Under the pieces are notes generated by a model. The model did not search any database and was not told the DNA's origin. It saw only the letters and a list, made by a program, of their open reading frames with translations. A stretch of DNA of 64,000 nucleotides from Sclerodactyla briareus (lineage: Eukaryota > Echinodermata > Holothuroidea > Dendrochirotida > Sclerodactylidae): contig JAODTK010000367.1 of assembly GCA_026419785.1 (NCBI GenBank), positions 248,001 through 312,000 on the forward strand, in the 5' to 3' direction. Numbering within the stretch: position 1 is the first letter of the stretch; every line of letters starts with the position of its first letter. Below are positions 35,796-48,002 of this stretch, one piece after another. A program made the position numbers and the translations under genes.

Positions 35796-38016
35796 TTATG
35801 GTAACGGTCCAACTGGCTCTTCCAACTGATGCGCACAGTCGCTACTTTGTAATAAATCGGACATGCACGCTCTGAGGGTGGATATAGTCCCGTTTCTTGT
35901 CCTCCGGTTGATAACAGCACAACGCTTCTTGAAAGCCCGTTGCATTTTCACGTTGAAGATTATAGTTAGCACTGGGTTGCAGAAGGAATGGAATATCCCA
36001 GGTAGACCGCATACTTGAGTATTGTAAGTTGGCGGACCCTGGGGAGAAGGAATATATAGGACCTGGCAGAAATAGGGCGTCCAACACACGAACATACAGG
36101 CAAGTGTGATCGCTAGCTGTTTGACTGCCTTCTCCTGCTGTCGAAGGATGTTCAAGGCCCGACTGCTCTTCCCACTGATTGCGGAGAACGAGTTTTGGAA
36201 CGATTGCCTGACCCTGTGCCTTATTTTCTCCGACTGAATTCCGGTGTTGTACGTGGTTAAGCGAGGTATGGATCGACGGACAAGAGTTCCGTCGTGAGCG
36301 CGCAGTTCGAAAATTAACAGATGTGTCCATGGTTTGAACCATGTCGTTCACCAGGGAGACGCGTCTACTCTCAGATTTATTTTTTTTTTTCGAAAAATTT
36401 TGGATTGGATCCTCATTTCCCAGAGCACGCTTTTGGTCGCAAAGGCTATCAACCTTGTTCATGTTTTGGTCCATGCGGCAGTAACTCTGAGAGTACGTCT
36501 GCCCTTACCTCTTCCGATGAGGAACAGAATGATGCTCATAGTTTGAGCTCCCTTGAACCAGATGAAGGCTTAATAGTAGCGTCGTATCTTGAAGGTCATC
36601 ATGCTTGATCATTCCTATATCAGCAAATAACTTGCTGCGTTGGGCAACGACCCTCCGAAGGTTTTGATTTGTTCGACTTTCGCCATTTTGAGCGGCTTTG
36701 GTAGATCACCTGAACAGGATTTGCTTGCAAAGGACACTCCATGGGCAACTACTGACGGATAAGATATTGGGCGAGCAATCTTTCGCGGATCATCGTGTTC
36801 TGGCATCGATATCTCACAAGTGCAAAGGTCCAGCCCTGCCTTTTCGACGTCTGATGCCGGATAATTGAACACGTCGTCATTCCCATGTCGTATGTCGTCA
36901 CGTAATCATTACTCGTTGCTTTTCTGGTCCATTTTGGTTTGTTCCACCAGCTGGTTGTCGTATAGTGTCCTGACATATTTGATTGTCGGAACATCTCCAT
37001 TCCGTGGGTTCATCGGTTGAATATTTAGAGGGCTGCCATTCTCTATTTCCTCGGTGTCATCGTTCTCTTCTTCGATACTATCATTATGTAAGCGTTGCAC
37101 ATCTGTCCCATGTGAAGTATATTGCCGCTTCCGAAGGGGAAACATCATCTTATGGTGTCGGGCAGACCTATCACGGTGTAGGGCCTGGTCATAGATCGCC
37201 CTCAAGCGTATAAGATCTGTCTCTGTGATAAACGGAGACGGAGAGGTGTTCAGGCTCTCAGAGGCTCGTCTCGAGTTACTTTTGGAGAACACAGTGCTAG
37301 TTACACTAGACTGCTATGCCTAATTTCGTTCTTCTGCTGAGTGTGCGGAAGATTTTACAATATATCGCGCACAGCACAAGCAAATGGAGCGACGTTAAGT
37401 ATTATAGTAATGGCGTTAGTAAACATTAGCCAAGAGCTTCTCTTGAACTGGGCAAAGGATGTTTTGGAACGGAACAATCAAATCCGGGAAGCCGTACTTC
37501 CATGTGAGGCCGGGGGATATATCACGACTCCAATCCCCCACGTTCCTGCGGATATGCATGACCGTTTTCCTTCTTGATCTCCTGCGAATATATTAAAGGG
37601 TGCGTTTATAGACCAGTATCGATCCAAATTAAATAGTACATAGTGCAGAATACTTTCTGATGTGAAGAAAAAATCAGCCCGTTACCCAGAGCCCATGTGT
37701 CCACAACGTCGGGTCCCATGGATGACAATATCCAGAATGTTCAAGGGTATAACCAACAAACCTACCAATAAGTCAGAAATGGCTAGGCTGACTATGTATA
37801 GGTTCGACGTGGTTTTCAATGCCTTGTTCGTTCGTAGAATGTGTAACAGCAAACGTTGGCGAGGATGGTAGTAGCACTGAGTAAAATCACGAAGCTGGTT
37901 TTGGCGAAAGAACAGTTGGTTGGAAACGTCAGAGCCGATACACAATCGTTGTAGGCAGCAGATGTCCAGTTGCATGAATGCAATGAAGATTCGTACTGGC
38001 TCTTGTTCCCTTCCAT
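35796..38016 (-). CDS. aminergic class A GPCR, histamine H1/muscarinic-like, with frame breaks
   Basis: All seven membrane segments can be followed in order on the minus strand. The chosen ATG (38014-38016) opens MEGNKSQ with N-glycosylation sites (NKS, NWT, NCS). TM1 ends ILANV (Asn 1.50). TM2 is NLYIVSLAISDLLVGLLVIP (Asp 2.50), closest to vertebrate H1. ECL1 is WALG. A TM3 remnant reads VFCTMYYLIWID, then THPLIY (ICL2). TM4 is AGTWGIGVVIYPP. TM5 is MFTNAITIILNVAPFACAV then IYCKIFRTL. ICL3 is very long (about 37290-36200, Ser/Arg/acidic-rich). TM6 is LACMFVCWTPYF, and TM7 ends HSFCNPVLTIIFN followed by a basic helix 8. No intron is needed. At least six frame changes are needed and TM3 is about eight residues short. 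NPxxY reads NPVLT. The amine-binding Asp 3.32 cannot be read. Likely a G-protein-coupled plasma-membrane receptor for a biogenic amine; ligand unknown. Frame breaks may be sequencing errors or decay. Confidence 0.85.
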
Positions 38017-40130
38017 AGGAAGTGGTGTTTTTCCATTAGGAATATTATTCTCAAGTGTTCTCCTCGAGCGAGCAATACGTTCACCAATCCCATGAACCTA
38101 ACTACCTCTCGGAATTGGTTTATGCCATCCTTATAACAGGACATATGAACTCCGTATGTGACAGGTTACACAAACAGAAATTTTTCATGATGAACGTCAC
38201 AAAATCCGTGGCGTGACACATTACTTTTTTTTATAACAACCTCTATTGTGAGAGCTGTAGTGTTTAGGTTATTCAAGCCGGTGAACTGCACTGAGTATAG
38301 ATTCCAACAATTAATCGAGTTGGCACATTTTCCCTTTTCCATTCACAGATAGAATAAACGCCTTCATTTCATGAAATCCAGTAACGACCGATCACATATA
38401 ATGTACAGCTGCCTTTAGGCAGAAGTAATCCAATCGACGATCCATCTAAGGAATTCAAAAACAGGTCCTAAATACGGCGTCACCGCAGAGCACAGATTCC
38501 GATCCTAAAATTAGCCCAACGAAATATATAGAGCGGCTGTTTTTAAAACAATACGGATGCTTCCATCCTTTCCTTGCGTATTATTCTTTGAGAAACGATC
38601 CCGTAGTTAACAGCATTTACGAACTCGCTAGGACGCACTCTCCGAACTCTCAAACTCATTAAAATCTTTCAGTTCAGGTTACCTCCTCACCTTGCGAGGG
38701 TGTCGCCGTCTACAGAGTGTGTCCCAGAATTTGTCCCTCCTGATTAGCGCACGAAAGACATTAAGTTGGAATCAACTCAACGGAATTGGCTATTCGCGGG
38801 TTGAGTTTCAACAACTCGCCATCCCTCCTACGGCTGCCAGTCTCACCTCGAACGCTCAACTGTCACTGAGTAAATTGGTGCTATGCTAAACATGCACTAA
38901 TTTGAAACCCTCTTTGATCGTTTCCGGTCCCCCTTCCTCTGCCGCGGAGTAATCGAGCTATCGCCACCGTCTAGTGCTGCCGCTCCAGTACTTGAACATG
39001 TGTTTCGACAATACATTGAAATTCAAACGGTGGAGGTGATGTTCTTACTCCCACTCCAATATAGTTGTTACGCATACAGTCGTTTAAGTGCTTTCTCATC
39101 TTGCGAAATTGTTGTCCGTTCCCGTATTATGAAGCCTCTCGGAATTAACAACGATTGTACTTGGCGCGTCGCAATTGATATGTAATTAGGAATGCGCCAT
39201 TCCTGCCCGTAGAACGCGTTAACCTATACGTTAGCAGCATTTGTGGCAGAATTGTTAAGGATTAGCGCCGACTCGATCGAATGCAGTCGAGTGAATATGA
39301 TGCTAATGTAATGCGGCGTGAAGCTCAAAAAAGCTCTGGAAGACAGTTACACCGAAGCACATGCAACTATTGATATGGATTAGGCCGACTGTCAACGTTG
39401 CCACTATTCAAAGTTAGATCCACCATTAATGCGTTAAGCTCTGATGTTTTCATTCACCAATTTATAGCAGTAAACTTTCCAATCACAATTTTCCGGTTCG
39501 GTGACAGATATAGTGTGTTCCAAATTGGAGACGCGGCAGACGCAGCAGTGATAAAATACCTGTTAGTAAAAATCTGTTGATTTCACAGGAACAAATGAAA
39601 AGGCAAAGATTGCTGTCGAATATTGAGGTCATTGTAGGTGAACACGTTTCAATACAGCTTGAAAACAGAACAATATACAGGGACCCTCATCTAGTGAACC
39701 AATTACAAGTGTTGTTGAGTAACTTTATTAGTGTTGACGGAAGACATACTTACCGTGTACTTGGGATTACTTTGAGTGATTTAAAGCTTCCCCTCGCAAT
39801 AAACTGAAATTCGAATGAGAAGCGTACATGCTCATTTTTAAAATACATTGACACTGAAACCTATTTATAAACTTCGATGTAATAAGAAGTCTTTCTGGTA
39901 CTCATGCTATGAGCAGAACAGAACAATCTATATTATATTTCAGTCAATTACAAACACAACAGTATGGAAAAAAAATGAGTACGCATGGAGTTGAAAAATA
40001 CAAAAAAAAAATACTTACGGGGGAGATTGGAGCTTGCAATATAAATATGCAAATTAGATAATTAGTTATGCTTTTAATTGCTTTCAAATTACTTCAGATT
40101 GCATCTATCATTATAATCCAATTGGAGATA
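38017..40130. other. intergenic, upstream of the receptor gene
   Basis: Would contain the receptor's 5' UTR and promoter if it is active. I see no TATA box close enough to the start to assign. No other gene recognised. Confidence 0.45.
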
Positions 40131-40256
40131 CACTGTCAAAATATTGTGTAGAACTTACACAACACTGTGTAACTAGCATACCTATCCCGAAGAAATTACA
40201 TAATATTGTGTAAATGCGATTATACACAATGATTGTGTATTTTTTCTTTGAGAGTG
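40131..40256. mobile_element. 126-bp MITE with terminal inverted repeats
   Basis: The left end is cactgtcaaaatattgtg. The right end, read in reverse, is cactctcaaagaaaaa. The termini therefore match as CACTSTCAAAR. The interior is a string of ttgtgta/tacacaa palindromes that can fold back. Relatives occur at 1-90, 13836-14010 and about 16483-16655. No target-site duplication is certain. Confidence 0.65.
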
Positions 40257-41454
40257 TTCATCCTACAAGTTCGCACGAAATAAAATCATTTGAACCGTTT
40301 CGGAGGATAGAGGGCGGTCGACCAATTCGATACGGTACTGGCAGATGAAAAACAACAACAACATACACACACATACGTACACGCTTCTCACTTCAGCCAT
40401 CTCACGCACTCACACATCGACCGCAAAAGGCACACGTACACTCACATTTACTTCCTCAACACGAATTATCTGGAAATACTCGTTGTGGAAAAGGCCGACC
40501 ACCGGCTCAGCTGTGCCCTCGAAGGTTCGTCAAATTTCGACGAGAATTTTAGATGTAGACTATATCTGGTCCCGACAGAGATGGTGGTCATTTCGAGCAC
40601 CGGCGTCCAAAGTACTTAGTAAGTAGATCCGTCGGTTTTCGCCACGAAATTTGTGAATATCGATTACTATTAGTCCCAACAAAAGTGGAGGTCATTTTTG
40701 GGTCACCAGAGGTCAGAACTAGATTATGGCATTGCCTAATTTGTGCGATTTTTAGAGGTGTCGGATCAATGGAATGGGTGCCCTAGTTTAGACTCATGCT
40801 TCAAGGTAATTCATAAATACGGTAATGAATGTGTGACACGTGACAGTGTTGACTCTCTACAAAGTCGTTAAAAATGAGTATATATTCAATAAGATAATAA
40901 TGAATATGACCTGTAAAACATGTGTTTTATAGAGATGGAAAGAGAACATTAAGGTTAAGGTTAAGGTGCAACACTTAGTAATACGCACATTACTGTTAAA
41001 CACAGGAGGAGAGGAGGATCTTGTCTCTGCACGGACATGACTGGAGGTGTGCATCTCCCTCATGCTGCATGAAGCACTGTCATATTTTGATCTGCCCGTG
41101 ACGATTTTTGGGCTTTATGTTTTGGAATCAATTGACGATCGATTAACCCAGGCTCCGTTTGGATTGTGCAGGAGCAGCAGATAGGACGAGAGGGCAGGAA
41201 AGAGGAACAGAGGAAGATGGAAATGCGTGAGAGGGGATGAGGGAGGGTCAAAGACAGGGCACACTCGAGTAGAAATAAGGAGGTGGTAAACATGGGGAAC
41301 GAAACTGAGAATGCAATACATTCATACTCGTGATGAAATGAATTTCGATTTGAAAAGAATCTAACATTAGAGTGAATTTGAGAATTGGATGTATTACGTT
41401 GTGATAGTTAGGCTTTCTACAACATTTGTTTCAGTACTTATCCTGTTTACCGGG
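40257..41454. other. intergenic with AGGTCA-type fragment
   Basis: 40630-40735 includes 'aaagtggaggtcatttttgg' and 'caccagaggtcag', a fragment of the AGGTCA dispersed repeat. Three ttaagg units lie at 40949-40966. No gene seen. Confidence 0.5.
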
Positions 41455-42130
41455 TGTTTCCAGACGTTGACCTCTGTTGACATCAATGAACTTGGACCAA
41501 CCTAAAACCAATAGGGATCATCCACTCGATATGGCCAACCTCCACCCAATCTGAACTTGCTTGTACGTTTGGATTTGGCAGTTATGAATATTTACAAGGT
41601 TTCCTCCAGGCTTTGGTCTCTGTTGATTTCAGATGACCTGTACCAGACCCAAAACAATTAGGCATCTACTCAATATGGTCAAGCTACACACAAGCATGGT
41701 GTAGTGCACCTTTACTTACTAGTTATTGACCTAAGATGCATTTGGACAGAATAAAAAAACAATGAGGATTATCAGCTTCATATGGCCAACCATACATACC
41801 AAGTATGGACCACCTACACCCTTCTTGTTCACTAGTGGTGTCATGTTCATATGGTTTTCAGTCTTTGACCTCGGTTTTGACTAGATGACTTGGACCTAAC
41901 CCTGAAACATAGTGGCACTTTCCTCACCAGTTATTGACCTCAGATGGCCTGGACAGAAAACAAACAATGATGATTATCAGCTTCATATAGCCAATCTACT
42001 GACTAGACTAAGTTCACCCTCTAATCTTTTGTGTTCAGTAGTTCTCATATTTTACAAGTTTTCCAGACTTTGTTCTCTGTTTGACATTCAGTATGCCTGT
42101 GCCAGACCCAAAGAACCACCAGCATGTGTA
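41455..42130 (+). repeat. TGACCT satellite-like block, about four units
   Basis: Units of roughly 150-200 bp repeat 'gacctctgttgac', 'gatgacctg.acc.ga..caaaacaat', 'atctactcaatatgg' and 'ttttcag.cttt'. Heavily diverged. Confidence 0.75.
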
Positions 42131-42349
42131 GGCGGGTAAGCTGCCCACGTGTATGCCCTGCAGAGACAGCCTTTCCGTGGACCTTGTTTGAGAAAGCACT
42201 TACATTATGTAACATTTCATCTCTCTGAGTGTCTTTGAATGTCCTAACTACCGTGTTGTTTTAGGCCGCAACTGTAGTCCACATTTCCTTGTCAAGTTTT
42301 GGTTAAATACGACAAGTTAGAATAACTGAATGATCTATGCAAAATGGAC
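42131..42349. other. spacer
   Basis: No distinct feature. Confidence 0.4.
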
Positions 42350-42680
42350 TTCCTGTGACCTTCAATGACCTTCATATTGTTTGGGACTAACAACAATCTA
42401 CATCCACCAAGTTTGTTTCAAACCCGACGAAGTTCGAAAAAACACAAATTTGACATCTGGTGACCTTGAAATCATTACCATATTTTTCGGGACCATCTTT
42501 TGCCCCCCCCCCCCCCCCTCACACCACCAAGTTCGTGTAAATCGGATTAACTTTGGATTTCCGCGCAGAGAACTCATTTTGACCTCTGGGGACCTTTAAA
42601 TTACCGTCATTTTTTAAGGGGGACGCAACTTTTGTCCCACCCACCAATTTTCTTGTAATCGAATAAACTCTGCATTTCGT
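42350..42680 (+). repeat. AGGTCA/TGACCT dispersed repeat with C run
   Basis: The words 'tgacctctggggacc', 'catctggtgaccttgaaat', 'accaagttcgtgtaaatcgga' recur at a ~110-bp interval. A C run of about 15 lies at 42503-42517. Confidence 0.65.
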
Positions 42681-42817
42681 GTAAAACCTGGGAAATAGAG
42701 GGCGGCAGACATGCAGTGATGCCCAACCCTTCCGAATATCACGGGGGGCAACGTGTACCAGTTCTCGGACCATCGGAGAAAGCGTTAAGAGTTATTGTGC
42801 TAAACCCTTAAAGTTTC

Positions 42818-42865
42818 CAGCGGCGGCAACGGCGGCGGCAGCAGGCGGTGGCGGCGTGACGGCGA
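42818..42865. repeat. degenerate (CGG)n tract
   Basis: ggcggcaacggcggcggcag-type trinucleotide repetition, the most GC-rich spot in its neighbourhood. Confidence 0.85.
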
Positions 42866-45300
42866 CTACATGCTCAAACCATACTTAAGTGTTGCGGGAA
42901 TATTAAGGATCATCTACTAAGGTCAAGCTACACACCAAATAGGATTGTAGTGCACGTTTATGGTAGGTGGCGTGGGGTGGTGCTACATGCCTGACATTGA
43001 AATGTTGACATAGGTAGTGTGGTATTTGGCCTTTCTGGCGTCCCTATGTATGTATCATGTAATGCATTGACCTGCCCGTGAAGGCTCTCCCAACATGGCG
43101 GATTGTTAATCAGAACATAGTGTCTCATAATCATCTTGGAGCAATGACCCAAGCAGTATCTAGCAGGGTAGCAACATGAAGAGGAAGAACCTTGTTGTTC
43201 AGGAAGCATAACATGTTTCCCGGTCTAGAAATTGTTTGTCCAAGATGTGGTCACCTTTGATTTGATGACATTGATCAGAGCAGACTACTGATGGTACAAC
43301 ACAAACATATACGGAGTGCATTGAGCATGTAGAAGGGATCATAAGCCTTATTATATTAGGGTCAGCTTCAAGGTTCATTGCCAGAGGTCAGTCGCATGGA
43401 AGGGGATGTCATAACATCAGAGTCCGACAACAGTGAGATATCATTGATGCAGACCACACTATCTAGGTGACAGCGCAGGGGCTCAACAGTTTGGAGGGTC
43501 TTGGGTTCACAGCACCAGTCAGAATTGCATCTGAAGTTGCAATGTGTACATGGTACTTGATCTAGCCAGCATTGTGGAGCGACAATCCCTGTGTCTCTTG
43601 AAAGGAAAACAAGGGCAGCAATGGTTGCTCTAGCTTGTACGCATTATTATTAGCCTAGAAATAAATGTCTGTAGACCAACCATTAGATTCAGGTTAATTC
43701 TTTTTGAACGAGTAGCATATGCATGTGATGATTTTGTGATATAGGAAATGAAAATGATACACGGATGCAAAAGACACAACTTTGCTAGTATTAGTACCCG
43801 TAAATAGGTTGGCTTGTAATCGATCTCGAACTAGTGTATTTTCCAAAAAAATCTTAGTAAAATGTCAAGTAATAGGAAAGTGAAATGCTGCAATTGCATT
43901 TAGCAGTTGTTATGGTTGTCCATTATCTTGAACCACTTGTGAAAATGAGGCATGAAAAATAAACCCCCCTCTGTTAGCACACACACCACCATTTCAGGAA
44001 AACCATGGCATCCAACAGCCCATATAGCAAGGAAACACAATGCATGTTGTGTTCCTGTGCGTTTGTAGTTATATTATCCTAGTTATAACGTAGAGTGCCA
44101 TATACTCCAGAACATGCAGACATGCTTGACCAGATACATTTCTCATGCCTGCGCGGGCTGCAGCAGCAGAAGTAACCAACGAATTTCGCCCTTTATCTTC
44201 CAAAAAGTAGAAATAGCATTTTCTCTCTCATGCAAAACCAATGTACAAACCTTGAAGAAAGTAGAATGACGACGAATTTGACTTAGAAGCGAAAATTCCA
44301 TTGCCTCAGAGTAACGTAGCTTAAATCGATTTTTTGGAATAGTTTAGGCGTCAGTATGTTTTGTAACGTCTGAATAAATATAGAAAGTTGAATGAAAGCA
44401 ATTTTGTTTTAGAATAACTTTACTGGCCTACTGTACATGCATGTTTGTTGTAAAACCAAACAACTCAAAAATATGAATTAAGTAAAGACGGTTCCAGTTT
44501 CAAGTGCGCATGCTCACAGCCCAGCATAGTCGGGTACGACGAGACTGTTGCCCATTGCATATCATGATGGCTTTTTTGTCAAACGTACTACTCTCGAAAA
44601 CGAAACCAATTCAACCCATGTTTAGTATGTATTGTTGATAAGCACTGGGGGAAATTTATGAATTTATGTAGTGTTCGCAGAGGAGTTTTCGAAGATCCCC
44701 CTGCCTACCTCCCTGGTTGGGCCGCGTGTGCGGGGATTCCGTTCAATTACTACCCGACAGACCTTTGTCCATAACATTATCATTAAATTATACGGCAACC
44801 GTGAACAGGCTAATTCTAGCACAGATAAGGTAGCAACATATCCGTACGTTATACTTCAAAGAAAACAGATGGCAATGTTGAGTTATTATTAACTCTGTTG
44901 CTGGAATGACGCCATAAGGGGGAATGAATTGGGATTAGGGAATTGAACGGCCAGTGGATTTGAACCCTGGTATGAATAGTGTTTGTAGAGTAGTAAAGAA
45001 ACAGTATCAATGGCCCCCCCCCTGTAGCCAAAAGATCAACATACATTAGGAGTATCATTTTGAACCAGTGATCAAACTGTAATGTGATTGTTTTGCTGAG
45101 GTCGTTTGTGTACAATATTTATGTAGTTCCAAATATCCTTATTTGAGAGGTGGTTAGAGGCCGGGGAGTGGCGGGGGGGGGTTGGGGTAGGCAGCAAAGT
45201 ACACAAAACCAGCTTACAAAAATATTGTAGCAAGCGAATCTCATCACTCGCAGCAATCAAGTCAACCTAGGTTCAGTATATACTTCGGTTAACACTAACA
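42866..45300. other. intergenic
   Basis: No supported gene. Frames are short and unrecognised. Confidence 0.5.
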
Positions 45301-45308
45301 CACCGAAG

Positions 45309-45736
45309 GGCCTCGTCTCTCCCTAGTATAATACTAACGTTAGGCCTACACTACAGGCCCGAACAGGCCTAGCGCTAGGCTACGCTTACTACAGGTACGA
45401 ACACTAACACAAACACTCAGTAGAAGCCCAAGTTATAGGCGGACTAGGAGTTACAACACCGAGGGTTAGTATGGACTGAGGGCTAATCTAGTCTTAGGAG
45501 GGAATCAAAGAAAGAAGAGAAAAAGAACAACGCTCAATTAGTTTCTACGCGCCAGTTGCGCCAGTACATGACAAATACCAATACATTACCAGCGCTAGCG
45601 CTGTCACCCGTGATGATTTCTGTGGTAAAATTTAGATATTGCACATCAAGCAAGCTAACTACTTGGGACACATGGGTGCCTCGGTCTCTCTATAGTGACA
45701 CTAACGTTAGGACTACCACTAGAGGCCACAGGCCTA
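45309..45736 (+). repeat. pair of diverged direct repeats with TAACGTTAGGCCTAC words
   Basis: 45309-45370 and 45677-45736 share 'gcctcg.tctctc..tagt', 'actaacgttagg', 'ctac.cta.aggcc' and 'aggcctaat/g'. The spacing is about 368 bp. Confidence 0.6.
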
Positions 45737-45756
45737 ATACCATTAATATATAAAGC

Positions 45757-48002
45757 GTTGTTCACCCTTGCGCGATACAATACGATAAAATTATCGGGAT
45801 GGAGTGTTCACATAGTGCGATAAAAATGTCGTACGATAGAGAGTGTCGGCCCTAACATAACAGTACAAGTAGTGAGGGTTGATTCGAGAAATGTACAAGT
45901 TGCCCCAATTTTGTCGCCGAATGTGGTGGACAGATAGTCGGCAGGTTTTGAATAGCAAGAATTGTAATTTCAAGCAATTCGAAGCCTGTTTCTCTCTCAG
46001 TACTTGTGAAGGCGTGAATGGTGTCTACGACCCATTTAAAGTAAGCAAAAACAGTACAAGCCCTTTGATGGTAGTGGCGAGGGGCACCTGATTCACCCGT
46101 TTCCTGGACTTTCGCTTCACTTCATTCCATCATAAATTTCCCGTCGATTCTTTGCCCAAACCCAATCGCTCATAGGAGCGCATGCCTGGAAGCACTTAGC
46201 CACATCTACCCACTGCTCCCAATCACCCAGCCTTCTCTGAGCAAGCGACCAGGCCTGAGTCATCCCTTTTCCATAAGTCTCTGAGGTAAGCTACCCGCGC
46301 AGCTGCGCCAACAAGAGCTATGTGGCCGCCCGGCGACGGCCCCTAACCCAAGGGCGATCCCGATGGAGACATGGTGAACGGGTACCAGGTACCCTGATAA
46401 TTGGACACCAAGTTCTGGCAGCGGTATCCAAGGTTATGGCGAAGTGAGGTAGCCAAGAAAAGCAATCAGTTCGTTCAGTCCAACAGTGAGTATCCATGCC
46501 TCACTAGAGTATAGAAGGACTGGAAGGCACCACGAGCGAAAACACGGAGCTGTGCTCAGAACAAGCAATGAAATTCTAACACCCAAGCTATCCGTTATTG
46601 CCGATACAGGATTCTGATGGGCTAATCCCAATCCGTAGCTGACTGTTATTTTTGCATAAACAGTCAGCTGGTCGAGTAACACCAACAATCGAAATACTTG
46701 TCGACTTGCTGCGTCTCAAGTAAACGCAGTACTTTTTAAACGCGAATGTGAGGTTGCGTAGCCTTCGGAAGTTGATGGTCACACGCGCAGTTCCGCTTTC
46801 TGTTATACGGGTTCCAGAGGGCGTACTGCTCAACGGAATACAAACGGGCGAGCGGCACGTCGCTCGTTGATTGGAGAACCATGTTCACACGCGCAGAACC
46901 CTCCGGTTCGGCACGCGTGGGTGATTGCGTCTCCGTGGAAGTACGCACAAGCAAGCCTGCAATATTTGTATATGGGACGCAATGCAATTTTACTTCGATC
47001 GAACTAACGCAATAGTACCATAGCGATTATTTACTGTTTAGAGAAACGAAGAGTATAAATCTAGAGATATAGATATCTCTAATCGCCTGGGTAATCCGGA
47101 ATTTTGCGGGTTGTAGAATTGGAATAATCTACAGCAGGTCGACTTTTAATGGTTTATAGACAGCCTCGACTCTGAATTTAGCTTGAATAACGGACTCGGC
47201 TGCTCCTCGTCCATTATTTACCTCAATTCAGAGTCTCGACTGAGTCTCGACTGTTTATTTCAACAGTAAAAAGTCTAACGGTTGCAGTTTATTCCTTAAA
47301 TATTGCCTACGGCCCACCTGTGTACCCTGCTACTAACTCTGTGTTAACTAGACGTTATAATCGACCATATACCGCCACTATAAGTTATTACCGTCGGCTT
47401 CCTTGTTTCTTTTCCCGCCTCTTTCTTTCACTTGAGGATTAGGGTGAAGTCAAGCGTCAGGCTGTGGATCGACTCAGGGAAATTCGTACACCTCCCATCT
47501 AAGTCTACCGCCTTGCCTGTCCCGATCAAGTTGCCATAACACTCCCTCCCCCGGCCACCACTATCAACTGCATATTCCGGCATTGCAATTGTTACAGGAC
47601 ACTTGGTGGCGCAGGCGCAACCCACCCTCCCCATGCACTCCTGGTCACGTTACTGTTGTATTGAGAGGGGGGGGGTACTGGAGCGTACTGAAATGCATGA
47701 TTTTGTAGGTCTGTGTCCTATGCATTCGGCAAATAGGGTGAGCAATCTCAATCAGAGGCCAAGTCTGCATGGATACCGTACGTCTCTGCCCAATACAGTC
47801 ATCGAAACCCGAATTTAATCATCAAAACGGAGCAAAACCCACTTTCACGACAAAGTCCCATAGCTTTTTTGGCTTGCGCAAGTTTATCACTGCTTTGCGC
47901 AATTTATCACATCGATAAATTCATCGTACGATAAAGTTAAACTATTTTACACTTACGTCCAAATAAAATTTATCGTATCGTAACGCACAAGTGGGAACAG
48001 CC
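45757..48002. mobile_element. 2.25-kb segment bounded by ~40-bp inverted repeats (putative non-autonomous DNA transposon)
   Basis: The left end gttgttcacccttgcgcgat... (45757-45795) matches the reverse complement of 47962-48002 (...cgcacaagtgggaacagcc) over about 40 bases, including the shared tacgataaaattta core. Secondary cgtacgat words lie inside both ends (about 45829 and 47926). No transposase is visible; the interior holds a LINE fragment and unassigned DNA. It could instead be two separate small MITEs facing each other. Confidence 0.5.
46083..46700 (-). mobile_element. LINE 3'-end fragment
   Basis: The minus strand reads LPVLLYSSEAWILTVGLNELI (near 46470-46530), the post-reverse-transcriptase signature LPVLLYGSETW.L of several LINE clades. 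After frame breaks it reads AWSLAQRRLGDWEQWVDVAK (46185-46245) up to a stop near 46131, resembling the C-terminal block of such ORFs. The polymerase core itself is absent. Confidence 0.55.

Noticed and set aside
37582-37685. 104-bp intron removing TM3 of the receptor (gtaacg...ttcgcag)
   Set aside because: The segment itself encodes recognisable TM3 and ICL2 remnants (VFCTMYYLIWID, THPLIY), so it is exon sequence with indels, not an intron.
40949-40966. Interstitial telomere-like repeat (ttaagg x3)
   Set aside because: Unit differs from TTAGGG and only three copies are present.
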